64,000 bases of DNA. It comes from Membranipora membranacea. Lineage: Eukaryota; Bryozoa; Gymnolaemata; Cheilostomatida; Membraniporidae. Both the position numbers and the translations under genes were made by a program. The stretch covers positions 9,486,001-9,550,000 of the forward strand of contig OU612065.1 of the NCBI GenBank assembly GCA_914767715.1, written 5' to 3'. Under the pieces are notes generated by a model. The model worked only from the letters and a program-made list of their open reading frames with translations, searched no databases and had not been told where the DNA came from. The first letter of the stretch is position 1; each line of letters starts with the position of its first letter. Positions 52,901 to 63,535 of this stretch are shown piece after piece.

Positions 52901-55900
52901 CGACGACTCCCGGCACAGCTCAATCGTCATCTGACCATCTCCTACAAATAGGAATAATCCTCCATGCGTCACATAGTTTGTTAATTTTACTAAAACAATA
53001 ACCTTTTTTCCAATTACAAATAAACAAAATACATGCCATTACTGACAGGGATTGGACATATGCCTGGCTCAAAAAGAATGTGAGATCTGGGTTTTCGCTG
53101 AGAGCAGGGCAATATGCTAAAGAAAACAGACCAAAACCATAATGGCAGTGTTCTGAAAAAACTCTGGAATCACATTAAAATAGCCTACAGGTAAAAAAAA
53201 AGTGCAGTAATAGAAAGTTATGCATGCGCTCTGCAGAGTTGTACCAATAAAATCAAATAGCTCAAAGCTCCAAACAGCAAATGAATACACTACCCCGTCA
53301 TGAGGTAAATAATAGTCAGACACAAAAGGCGGATAATCTCTGATAACAATTGTCAGCGTGGCAATCAGTATCAGTCACATATCACCTAATGGTATGTGTG
53401 TGGGTTACCTTGCAGTAGTTTGTGTACGATTTCTTGATGATTGAGGTGTAAAACACCGCTATAGTTGATGGCTAATATTACATCTCCAATCTCGATCCCA
53501 GCTTTGTCTGCTTTACTACCTGCATGTTGAAATTATAATTATTATATGAAATGTATAAATTATCAAACGATGTAAAATATTACCCGGTATCATATATTAC
53601 ATGCAATACAATGCATATTTCTAATCATTCACAACCACTGAGGTATATTTATGGATTCCATATCAGTGTTCACAACACACATCATAGAAAAGAGAAAAGA
53701 TACTTTACTGAACTGACTCCCAACTAAAAAGTTCAACTGAAGGTTTAAAAAAAAGGATAGACAGAAAACAGCTTGGGTATCCAGCTGATCATCGGATGAT
53801 AATAACACAAGCTTACCAGGCACAACAGTGCTGATTGTAGTTGGGTGATTTCCCACTATATGAAATCCAAGTCCCTCATCACTACCATGCCTATCCAGTG
53901 TTATCACCTTGTCAGCAGCTGCAAGGGGTACAGCAAAATTATTATTGTTAACAATCAACCACAAGAGAATTGTGATATGAATGCGTTCGTTCGATGCTGT
54001 AAGAGCTATAGGATCGGCTGCTGTTACTCAGAATTTAGCATGTCATCCGTAAAAAGGTTATATGGTAACTCATCAAAAATATTGAGGTGTGATAGCGGAG
54101 AATACAAGTTTCTATGTTCATACTATAAAACTTGCTTTTGAATTCCTGTGCGACTTGATGTACATTGATGAATACAATCAATACAAATAACAAGCCACAA
54201 GATTATATAGGGCATACATACATATTTCTGTGGTGTTTTCTCGTGCGAATGTCTGTAGACTAGATTTTCTCTGTACTTTTTTGATAGATAACTCTCTATA
54301 GGACCTTTTATGTCGATACTCCACCTCACTGACGGTGGTACTGACTGAGTCTGTCCTGGTTTTAGGTGATGTGGTTTCCTCCTCTTGAGGTGGATCCTCT
54401 TTTATTGTGTCTACAGCATATAATATATATGTATATAATACCATACTGATATTGGATAAATGTAGCCTTGTCACACTGCCACGGTTTTGGTTATTTTGGG
54501 AACAAGACCAAAAAAACTGTGGCCGCATGACAAGGCTTGGATAACTGCTATTCAAACGAGTTTCATCATTACTGTGCTAGTAAATATATATTTAAACTAA
54601 ACCTACATAAAAATGTGATACGATCAAAGTCTAACTGATATAATAATAAACTAAGTATTGGATTTGGCTCAAATAGTGTGTTTTTATCATTCATCAGAGA
54701 CCAAGTTTGGTCTATTTACCTGCATTTGGAGTTGCTCCAGATCCACTGGTCACACTGCGGTGTGACTAGTGGACGGGAGCAATTGGAATACAGGCAATTG
54801 GAATAAACTTGATCTACATTTATCACAACTCAAAATGTGGTGGGCTTTAAATTAAGATCATAGTAGTTTATGTAGACAGACTTCCACATTGATGTTGTTA
54901 CTTTGCTGAATCATTTGTGGAAGCAACAACGATGTCATGACCTAAAATAATGAGTCATCCACAGTAACATCATCCCACTCTTACCACACATTCGATGATC
55001 TCTGCCCATATTGATTTAGAATTTAGATAATGGTGTTTTCGATCCTATTAGAATCTTTTTGGACATAATTAAAAGTAATTATTGTGGAGTGCAGTTTGGT
55101 GAGATGATGTGCATGTATGGATCATGGTATGGATATATCACTTACCTGATATAGGCTCTGCACTGTTCACTGATGTATTATCTGATATCACATCTAGTGA
55201 ATCCTCATCATCCTCTTCGTCCTTCAAAAATATCCACTGAGATGTTCTGAAACTCGCATCATAAGTACCTAGTCATAAATAGACAAATGAGGTTCATCTG
55301 ATCAAAAAGTTAGAAACAACAAATCCTTGATCCCTATGAATATAACACATTAATGGTAAAAATATTTTTTTGTTCACCGGGAGAAGCTTATAAATCAATG
55401 AGTAACTGTAGCTGAAATCACTGATGCCCAGAAACGTATACTCAAATCTTTCCGTATAAATAGGACTGAGCAGGATTATCAGGAAAAGGCATTTATTTTT
55501 ATGCGTAACTCTGAGAGACCAAAAAGAATCAGTGGTGGACAGTTTGCTAGTATCTGACCTATATTGTATACACTATCAAATCTGAATCTTTTTGTACTGT
55601 CAGTGGCATTTAGATCAGTGTGAAGCTAACATACATTAAAGTGAAAAAACATCACAATTAATTCATTCCTACTGCTCCTAATTACAATTTTTTCTTTCAC
55701 AACAAGCAGACTAAATTTCAACCTCAACTGCTGTTTTAATTTGTAAGTCTCAGGAAGTTTAATATAGGACCTGATGAGCAAGAGGAATATGTTTCAGGTA
55801 TTGAAGCTCAACAGAAATTACATGAGGAACCAGTTATATAGACAGTTTTCTGAGCTCTTATTTAAGCCTCAATTCGGATTTGTCCTCTCTCCAGTTTGGT

Positions 55901-57429
55901 ACTTTTAACCTACGCCGCATAGGAAAAACCTGCTGAAAAAGGGTTATCTTGAATATCGCATATGTTACGATAAAAATGAGTTTTGATTCCGAGTCTGAAC
56001 CATTGAAAACCCTGTGAGACAGGGTTTCCATATCATTGGAGGCTTGAATGTTGATAAACCTTAATTTTAGTGACAAAACTCATGAAAAATTCTGCCAAAT
56101 GGTCCGCAAAACAGGCAGAAAATGCTTTAATTAACTATCCAAATACTAAAATTATTTCCCAAACTCTCTCCATATGAGTTTTTAATGCTGCAGATTATGA
56201 ATCAAAAACAATTTTTATCCTATTATAAGCGTTTATCAAGATAACCCTCTTTTCAGCACATTTTTCCTATGCGGCGTGGGTTAAAAGTACCAAACTGGAG
56301 AGAGGACAACTCCGAATTGAGGCCTAAATCAGAGCTCAGAAAACTGTCTATTTAGCCTTATCTCAAATGTGAAGAATTAATTCCATAACCAGTAAGAAGA
56401 GTTTAGATAAAAAAGATATGGGCTTGGTGTTACATCAGTGCACTAGCATAATACACAAATAACATTTTTGTCCAGCTAATCTCAATACTAATCTGTTTAT
56501 CATTTTTATCTGTTTTGATTTATATCAGATTATCTTATGTCCAACTACCTTTGCGAAATTCCCTGTTTATCATGACAGGGTATCCAATCACCATGCAAGT
56601 ACTAGCGGTTGGTAGTGTTAAGTGACTCCATGAAGTAATCAATGTGACAAAACAGGGAGTTTAAGGACGGTTTTTGATCTTGAAAACCCGATTAAATAAA
56701 TTTAATCAAGTTAATCTTTAAAATGCATAAAACTCAGTTGGCAACTTCGTTAATATGCAGCCTGTGTGTTTACTTATCATATATCCACACATAATGCATC
56801 TGTTCTCAACTTTTTACAAGAATTTCTGTCACTGAGCAGACTCATCAACTAATAGATGAAGGCAGACAGTCTAATGGCGTACATGGTAATGGTGTAAAGA
56901 TTTATCAAAATCTCACCTTGAACATCGTCGTCATCTTCAGCATCATTGTTAGTATTTTCTTCTTTTCTTCGTTGAGTTACTGCTGACTCTCTCTGACTCT
57001 CTCTCTCTGTGTGGTGTGGCTAAAGTTATCCCAAATTAATTGTTGTGATCTGATAAGCCATCTCAAATTAGTCTAGTTTTAGAGTAAATGGTGAATCTTA
57101 CTTGCAGTAATTTTCATTCATAGTGGTTCAGTCCAAAAATTTAAATATGGTCAACTTACATCACTGTCTTGCGTTTCTACAGTCTGTATATATCCATTTA
57201 AAACCTCCGCAGTTGAGCTAAGTTCTAATCCGCTATCTACTAAACAACCTCTATTACTTGAAACATCTGAATAATCATCTTTATTTTCCATTGTTGTTGT
57301 AATGTCCTCAGGATGAGTATCATCATTTTGTGTAATTTCTGGTGAGATCAATCCTGGGCAGAGATCTGAAATTTTCAGAGCTGAGATATCTGGATCACAG
57401 ACAGCTGGAGAGCCTGAGATTTTTTCCAT
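49994..57429 (-). CDS. PDZ plus tandem PH domain protein
   Basis: Exons in coding order: 57429-57160, 57019-56917, 55268-55146, 54410-54222, 53918-53817, 53519-53409, 52941-52748, 52332-52184, 50992-50763, 50413-50278, 50045-49994. All phases agree, giving 552 residues from MEKISGSPAV to a C-terminus WIRAMKLSIGKWVKVS. Residues 1-228 are acidic and low in complexity. A PDZ domain lies at about 230-305 (ligand loop GLGFHIVG; later GIEIGDVILAINY). PH1 is at about 315-420 (WKRRWFVLKSDNCLYYF, then DTEILGAIPLAGY). PH2 is at about 448-545 (GFIHKEGGNFKSWKRRYAVL, with a basic pattern often seen in phosphoinositide binders, and the invariant Trp of the last helix). It is probably a membrane-recruited scaffold. 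The order PDZ-PH-PH matches no human family I can name; CNK-type and TAPP-type proteins share only parts. Confidence 0.9.
54699..54815. repeat. Foldback (hairpin) element, copy B
   Basis: It has the same order as copy A at 9313-9436: ACCAAGTTTGGTC, ACCTGCATTTGGAGTTGCTC, a central palindrome CACACTGCGGTGTG, then GGGAGCAATTGG, CAGGCAATTGG and AAACTTGATC. It lies in the PDZ-PH gene intron between exons 55268-55146 and 54410-54222. Confidence 0.85.
55841..56348. mobile_element. 508-bp miniature inverted-repeat element with TA target duplication
   Basis: Long inverted repeats begin GACAGTTTTCTGAGCTCT at the left and end with the complement at 56348. They pair for about 110 bp closely, and for about 150 bp with more mismatches. 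TA flanks both ends (55839-55840, 56349-56350), the target duplication of Tc1/mariner-like elements. No coding capacity. It lies in the PDZ-PH gene intron between exons 2 and 3. Confidence 0.82.
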
Positions 57430-57924
57430 ATCGGGTTGTTATTAAAGTACTGACACTTCACCTAACAGCCAGACTACAACAAGAAAGAATAAACATACCA
57501 GTAGAAGCCAATTTTTTAAATCAATGGAGGGAGCTCATTTCTTAAACAGATGAAAATTCAATGATTTTGGTAGAGCGGAACCTTTTAATATTGATCAGTT
57601 GACTAATTTAGCAACACAAAGCAAACCCTTAGGCCTAAAATAAGCGGTTTCATCTATGTTTCACATAAGAGTATCTATCGAACCTCAACCGATACGCACT
57701 GTAGCAATGTGTGGGCTTTCTGTCACAAGTAGATACAAGTGTTAACTTTTAAGAGGATTCAGACAAACTCAAGATCTCACTCAGCCAATGCGAGGAGTAA
57801 GTTCATTAACTTTTGTCAATCAAAACCCTCTGGTTGTCAGGCGTGACTGTGATTTAGATGGGGTATGCCTGGGACTAATGATTTTTAGATCATGCATGTA
57901 CATAAAGCTTACGGACTAAAATGC

Positions 57925-58070
57925 CAGCAGCAGTGACCAGGCAAGGCACTGCCACATACAAGCAGTTAACTTGTATTGACAGGCTTTGCCCTCCCCTCCC
58001 GCCAGCAGTGACCAGGCAAGGCACCCCTCCACATACAAGCAGTTTGAGTCTGATAAGCTTTGCCCCCTCC
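57925..58070. repeat. Imperfect tandem duplication, about 75 bp unit, two copies
   Basis: Both copies contain CAGCAGTGACCAGGCAAGGC, CACATACAAGCAGTT and GCTTTGCCC in the same order (57927-57992 and 58003-58065). It lies in the spacer upstream of the divergent PDZ-PH gene and RPS8. Confidence 0.8.
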
Positions 58071-58463
58071 ACAAAGCTCATCGAGACAGTCTAGCAAGGC
58101 AGAGAGTAGTTAGTCAACAGCATCAGGCCGGTCAGTGAGTGTTATTACCAGGGCTAAAGTAAAGTTAAAGGACAGCTAGGTAGTCTAGCTGGCCCCTTCT
58201 TTGCAAACTTTGTCCTGATGCTTGCTAGTCTGCCTTATGTTTTACCTTAAAGACTTTGTTTGAGGCTGCTCTTTTGTATCACATCTTATTCTCCATATTT
58301 TATTCTATCATGTGAGCGATTTTCAGCTTTATAATCCAAATATTGAGGAAGTTATGGCCTCTCAAACTTCCAAGGTGACGGCAATTTATCGGCAGTAAGA
58401 ATCAGCCGGCAATCCCTAGGGTACGTCACTAATATTGATGATCAAAATGTTCAAATCTGTAAC

Positions 58464-58518
58464 GGTCTCGAACCCAGGTCCAAATGGCTTTGCAGGCGAC
58501 GCCGCTAATACTGAGCTA
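58464..58518 (-). promoter_or_regulatory. tRNA-like internal Pol III promoter (A and B boxes), minus strand
   Basis: Read on the minus strand, an A-box-like TAGCTCAGTATTAGCGG (58518-58502) is followed 27 bp later by the B-box-like GGTTCGAGACC (58474-58464). The spacing fits a tRNA or tRNA-derived SINE head. I could not fold a full cloverleaf with a convincing acceptor stem, so it is probably not a functional tRNA. Confidence 0.6.
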
Positions 58519-58550
58519 TATTGTCTACAGGCCAACCTAGTTGGTGCAAG

Positions 58551-58603
58551 TGGCGTGATGGTAGCGTCGTTGCCTATAGGTATTGGGACCCGGGTTCGAT
58601 TCT
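58551..58603 (+). promoter_or_regulatory. tRNA-like internal Pol III promoter (A and B boxes), plus strand
   Basis: TGGCGTGATGG (58551-58561) resembles an A box, and GGTTCGATTCT (58593-58603) differs from the B-box consensus only at the last base. It points away from the minus-strand pair, so the two units are head to head. The following sequence ATTTTGATCATCATC mirrors the flank of the other unit. Confidence 0.62.
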
Positions 58604-58625
58604 GAATTTTGATCATCATCTTATC

Positions 58626-58661
58626 TGTGTGATTATTAGTGTATTAACTAATAATCACACA
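58626..58661. repeat. Perfect palindrome, 15-bp arms, 6-bp loop
   Basis: TGTGTGATTATTAGT, six bases, then ACTAATAATCACACA. It lies inside the TTAA-flanked element. Confidence 0.9.
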
Positions 58662-58941
58662 TAATGTCTATGCCACACGTCTATGGTTGTGACATACCCC
58701 AGGGGAAACATCCGCTTATTCCCAATGCCGTTTGAAGGCAATCACCCTGGAAGTTTGAGAGGCCATAACTTCCTCAATATTTGGATTCTAAAGCTGAAAA
58801 TCGCTCACATGATAGAATAAAATATGGAGAATAAGATGTGATACAAAAGAGCAGCCTCAAACAAAGTCTTTAATTAACTTTATTAATGTATACAACAAGG
58901 AGTGACCAATGAAGAGGGAGTTCATTGGAGTGACGACCCTT

Positions 58942-58964
58942 TATATATATATATATATATATAT
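58942..58964. repeat. TA dinucleotide microsatellite
   Basis: About eleven TA units, about 550 bp upstream of the RPS8 start codon. Confidence 0.95.
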
Positions 58965-59494
58965 GTCCTACCCACCTGGCCTACTACTAATCACAATATT
59001 ATAATCTCCATTATTCATAATATATATAAATAATATATATGTCTAGTGAATCAATGAACTATTTAGTTCATTGAGTGAATCAGCAAGCAAATATCATGAC
59101 TGTCAGTGTCACTCTAGTCTAGGAGTAGGATCTAGAGTTGAGTAGATGATCTAGTAGATCATATAATATATAATCATAATGAAGATTTAAGCTTGAAAGC
59201 CACATGAGCCCATGGTAGCGTGAATGGAAAGTAAAAGTTTAGTCAGGAGCTGAAGTGATACATACTATGTAAGTAACAGTACAACTCTGAGTGCGTTTGC
59301 TCTCGACTTGATGTAACAAATAATGGCATATAGGCAGACCGCTGCCTGTGGTCAATGACTATCTTCAGAACTTCCTTCATAGACATATTTTTCACGGTAT
59401 GTGTAGTGGGTAAACACATCAAGGTCATTGGCGCATCCATTCATGTGTTTACATTTAGATAGGTCAATTCTGAAATATCTCGTCTGTAGAGTGG

Positions 59495-59517
59495 TATCCG
59501 TCCTTTACACCGCAATC
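59495..59517 (+). promoter_or_regulatory. Probable RPS8 transcription start with a 5' TOP-like tract
   Basis: The bases before the start codon read TATCCGTCCTTTACACCGC. The pyrimidine run CCTTT (from 59502) matches the 5' terminal oligopyrimidine tract expected at the cap of ribosomal protein mRNAs, and would give a very short 5' UTR. No TATA box is obvious at the usual distance. Confidence 0.5.
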
Positions 59518-62137
59518 ATGGGTGAGTGAGGAGTTTTAGCTTTTAAAATACAATATTTGATCCCATTTTTTTCCTATCAGTATTGCACATCTATGGCAAA
59601 ATAAGTGTGAAACATCATCTGTATATGTTAACCACCATGGATATTCTGAAAAAATTACCATATATATTGTCATATTTGAGTGTAGAGAGATGGCTAGTCA
59701 CCACTGATTTTTTCCTCATCACTAGAACTTTCTCAAAATATGACACTAAGCTAAGTCCTAATGATTGTGAAACAATATGCGGTGCTATTGATCATCAACA
59801 CGAGCTATATACTCCTCTTGGCTTTCATTTATTTCGGCATCACTGAGAATTGTCACTACCAGCTGGTGAAATAAAACAATAATAAATCCAGTGACATGGG
59901 CATGGCTGGGCCTACTAACTAAACTCACTTAGTTTGACTAGGTGCAATGAACTAAACCCCTGGGTGTATAGCTGTTACATTACTAATAATTTCATCTTAC
60001 TTTCACTAGGTATCTCAAGGGATAAATGGCACAAGAGGAGGAAGACCGGAGGACGTATGAACCAACTCCGGGGTAAGAGGAAGTTCGAGATGGGTAGGCC
60101 CGCAGCTAACACTAAGCTCGGCCACAAGAGAATCCACTCGGTCCGTACCATGGGTGGTAACCAGAAGTTGAGAGCGTTGAGACTTGACACTGGAAACTTC
60201 GCATGGGCCTCAGAAGGTAAGTTATCCTTATAGTTCATGTGGTTTCTTTGCAACGCTACCTGGCGTATGGAATGCTTCGTCCTGGGATAGTTGCTACACA
60301 CATGTTAAGCTTCTGGTATTGACATACTTTGTTTCTACATGCGAGTACAGTATCTCATTAAGTTAACCTTGGCTCCAAAAAAAGCCCCAAATTGATGCTA
60401 GCTTATCTTCAACTCACTACCCTAGAACATCGTACCTATGAAAATTTTGCTGAAGATTGTATTGCTTAGAGGGTTCCTTGTTTCCTTCAAATGATTCAAA
60501 TAGATTGAAAAGCAAACTGCATTAACCCCATCGATTATCAACTTTATTATGTCTGTTATAGGTATCGCCCACAAGTCGAGAATCATCGATGTTGTGTACA
60601 ATGCCACAAACAATGAGATGGTTAGAACTAAGACTTTGACCAAGAACACAATCGTTCAAATTGATGCTGCTCCATTCAGGCAGTGGTATGAGGCTCATTA
60701 TGCCTTACCTCTGGGACGAAAGAAAATTGCTGAGAAAAAAATCGTAAGTTAACGAAACTTGGGTATTGAAGTAGCAAACATATTAAAATCTTGGCTCCAA
60801 TATTTAGTGTCCAGGACATCAAACTTTAAACATACTTCTCTTCACAAAAGATTTGCGTAGGTTCCTTAGTGGGCAAAAACTGATGTTGGATATGTTAAAA
60901 CTGAACTTGGCCCTGCTGACAAATCAGTTCTGTTTTGGGCTAACATGGCAGAACTGAGAGCTATGGGTGTGTGTAGTGATGATAATATCTTGAATCTGAG
61001 CCGGCAATGCTTAGGTTGTTTTGACCTTAAGCGCTGGGAGGATGTTTACAATGTAAGTCATAGTTACTCTGAACACACTTGCCATCAAATAAAGAAAGTT
61101 AAATGTTGCATGTTAATCAGGGTGTCTTATTGTTTGATTTATCTTGCAGACAGAAGAGGAGAGGGCTGAGCTCCCATATTTGAAAAAGAGATCAGCGAAA
61201 ACACAAAAGAAATACACAGACAGGAAAAAATCTGCTTTTGTTGACCCTTCAGTCGAGGAACAGTTTGTTGCGGGAAAACTGTATGGTGAGTTTGCTTATC
61301 AATGTCATCAAATGAAAAATGGGTTCATGTTGTAGCATGTAATCTCTGCAACTGTAATACATGTCATTTGGATTTTTGAAATTAAATTGAGAATTATCTT
61401 GATCCCTTAGCATGTGTCATTACTCCCACAAATAAAAGTAAGAAAATTTTGATATTCTAGGGGGTTTGAAACATATTTGAAGGGGTAACATTCCATTACT
61501 CATGCATTCAGCAGTATATGTTATGGCTTAGTTTCTACAAGAATGACAACTAATGATGGTAATAACAGTAAATCAAATTGGTTCTGATACGGATCATTTT
61601 TTTCAAACTTTCCTATCTAAGAGGTGGTTAAAATCTGTTTTCCCCCTCCCCCTTATCTGAAACTAGCAAAAAAAACATTTGGCTGATGGTACCAGATATA
61701 AGCAAGAAGCATAGTATTTTTTCTGTGTCTGAACCTGTTATCATCTTTCAATCAAGAAATAAAAGTTCAGTGTAGGGCAAATTTTTGTGGTCCCCAGAGG
61801 TTTGAATTAAGTGCACTGTAATATATTTTAATTTAAACATGATTCTGGTGTGGTAGTATTGAGATGCTGATGAGCACACAGTAACAGACAGGTGACTATG
61901 TGGTTGTTTTGACTATACACCTTACATGACTAGTTTCATAGTTACACTGAATCTCAACATTAAAGTGTGTTCTACAGTTGTTTTATATGCTATACCAATT
62001 CATCAAAATTGTCTTCTTCTTTTTCAGCTTGTATCTCATCCAGACCTGGTAAATGTGGCCGAAGTGATGGATATATCCTCGAGGGACAAGAACTTCAATT
62101 CTATTCTAAGAAATTGAAAGCAAAGAAGGGCAAATAA
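59518..62137 (+). CDS. RPS8: Small-subunit ribosomal protein eS8
   Basis: Exons: 59518-59521, 60010-60216, 60562-60743, 61150-61285, 62028-62137. All phases agree, giving 212 residues (human 208). The first coding exon is just ATG plus one base, as in vertebrate ribosomal protein genes. The start [16 protein letters not shown] is diagnostic, followed by [51 protein letters not shown], and the C-terminal [15 protein letters not shown] and a Lys-rich end. It binds 18S rRNA in the 40S subunit. Introns 3 and 4 host box C/D snoRNAs, so splicing also releases modification guides. A few residues around 152-157 (IAEKKI) are longer than in human. The poly(A) signal follows within 40 nt. Confidence 0.98.
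60967..61078 (+). ncRNA. SNORD46: Box C/D snoRNA in RPS8 intron 3, SNORD46-like
   Basis: C box GTGATGA at 60976-60982 and D box CTGA at 61069-61072 are bracketed by a terminal stem, GTGTGT (60967-60972) against ACACAC (61073-61078). A D' box CTGA lies at 60996-60999, and a possible weak C' box near 61040. The 13 nt directly before the D box (AGTCATAGTTACT) are exactly complementary to AGTAACTATGACT, a near-universal 28S rRNA segment. The D-plus-five rule points to the second A of the AA in GTAACT, which I place at human 28S A3739, the remembered target of SNORD46. SNORD46 is, as I recall, also carried by an RPS8 intron. Confidence 0.88.
61859..61957 (+). ncRNA. Second box C/D snoRNA in RPS8 intron 4, paralogue of the intron 3 snoRNA
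   Basis: A C-box-like CTGATGA at 61867-61873 and a D box CTGA at 61947-61950 are enclosed by a perfect 7-bp stem, TTGAGAT (61859-61865) with ATCTCAA (61951-61957). The guide TCATAGTTAC (61936-61945) is in the same register to the D box as in the intron 3 snoRNA, and targets the same 28S nucleotide with 10 matched bases. Both RNAs share GGTTGTTTTGAC (61014-61025 and 61902-61913). The D-adjacent base is mismatched and the D' region differs, so this copy may be weaker or serve another D' target. Confidence 0.8.
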
Positions 62138-62165
62138 GCTGTAATGCATTATGCTTTATTTGGCT

Positions 62166-62175
62166 AATAAATAAA
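62166..62175 (+). terminator. RPS8 poly(A) signals
   Basis: Two overlapping AATAAA hexamers (62166 and 62170), about 30 nt after the stop codon. Confidence 0.85.
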
Positions 62176-62252
62176 GTTAGAAAACAAGATCTGACTGCTT
62201 GATTTGCAATAACATTGACAACAGGTTCGAATAATGTCAAAAGATATGACCA

Positions 62253-62684
62253 GGGGCTGGTTTCAATTAGATATTTAACCGTGCTTTCACGGCTACAGGT
62301 CAGCTAAAGCTCAGCCACTCACCAAATCGGGATAACTTTAACACACTCGTAGCTGATCCTAAGCCGAATCTTGGCTGTTCTGTTTCTGACTGCTATCACT
62401 CAGCCACCATGCAATTTCATATGTAAGATATGCTAATTTATTTAATAGTATCATAGTGTAATTAATCTGCAACGACAATAGACATAAAAACCACTGACTC
62501 ATAAACTCTGTCGTGGTTAGTGATAATGTGAGATTTCTCCAAAATGAATATCAATCTACTAAGCTGAGTGACAACTGAGTGGTAGCAGGGCCTAATTGAA
62601 ACATGATTAAGTGGCTGCTAAGATACAGCTCAGGTATATGTCTGCTAAATGCAATTTAGCCGGATCCTAATTGAAACCAGCCCC
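62253..62684. mobile_element. Miniature inverted-repeat element downstream of RPS8
   Basis: GGGGCTGGTTTCAATTAG (62253-62270) recurs exactly inverted at 62667-62684. Weaker internal inverted matches (CAGCTAAAGCTCAG region) are present. No clear target duplication and no coding content. It starts about 80 bp after the RPS8 poly(A) signal. Confidence 0.78.
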
Positions 62685-63535
62685 AGGATAATATATAAGA
62701 ATGGATGGCAACTAATTATGCTTACTGGCAACTGTATAATTATCATCATCAAAGAAAATTCAACAGTAAAACTGTGTTGATAGTTAGCCGAGTATTCATA
62801 TTCATTCAATATTCTGGAACTGATACCACTATAGTCTGCCGACTGGTTGTTGGAGTCTGCCGTTCTGTCATCTGTATACAACCATTTGGCTAAGCAAAAC
62901 AAAAATGATGAGCATGGGAAAGAGAATTTAGCGGTTATTTTTTGTGTCATGTCACGCTTTCAATTAGCTTCAGAAATTGAAACAAACAATATAACCACCA
63001 CCATGAGCATCATCATATGTGTATGGAATTTGAAAGCAGATCAGTGTGAGATGCATGATTTGTGAGCAAGTTTACCGAGGCTGTCACTTCTGTCCTGGGT
63101 GTATATTAAAACAGTTATGAATTGAGTAAAATTGGAGTTGTGCCCTCAGACAGCATGAAAAGGCAATTCCAAAAAAAGTGACTTAGGTTAGCTCTAAAAT
63201 ATTGTGCTTGTTGAGGTCAAAGGTTCTGCAGTGAACACTTTATGCGCATAGTGTCAGTATGGTATAAACTACACTATATTTTCTAACCCAGAAACTATAA
63301 GCATGCAGGAAATAAAACAGTAAAATGACCTCACATTGACCAAGTGCATTCCGATTTTGGCGTCTGTAGCACGTTATTTATTCGAAAGAATCGGAATACA
63401 AAGGGGATGCATCACCACAAGTTTCAACTGTTTTGAAACAACCTGGAACCAAGGAGTTAAAGACGTGTCTCTAACTCCTTCCTAAAACCCATGGCTTCAT
63501 AACACTGGGCACATACTGTAACATCCAGATTTTAA
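62685..63535. other. Intergenic region, nothing recognised
   Basis: Short open frames on both strands lack splice or family support. No RNA gene or repeat structure seen. Confidence 0.4.

Larger units (their letters stand above)
58251..58869. mobile_element. 619-bp TTAA-flanked element with 126-bp terminal inverted repeats
   Basis: Arms at 58251-58376 and 58744-58869 are inverted copies with one clear mismatch in the outer 110 bp. TTAA sits directly outside both ends (58247-58250, 58870-58873), the duplication left by piggyBac-type transposases. There is no transposase inside. The 370-bp interior carries two tRNA-like Pol III promoters and a perfect 15-bp palindrome. The near-identity of the arms suggests a recent or structurally maintained copy. 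Confidence 0.87.

Noticed and set aside
58551-58603. Functional tRNA gene
   Set aside because: The internal promoter boxes are good, but I could not form an acceptor stem or a clear anticodon arm. It is kept only as a Pol III promoter-like unit.
59583-59846. 87-codon open frame in RPS8 intron 1
   Set aside because: It is within an intron of a compact housekeeping gene, with no similarity and no splice support.
59754-59852. Possible box C/D snoRNA in RPS8 intron 1
   Set aside because: A CTGA with a short rRNA-like match is present, but there is no proper C box and no closing stem.
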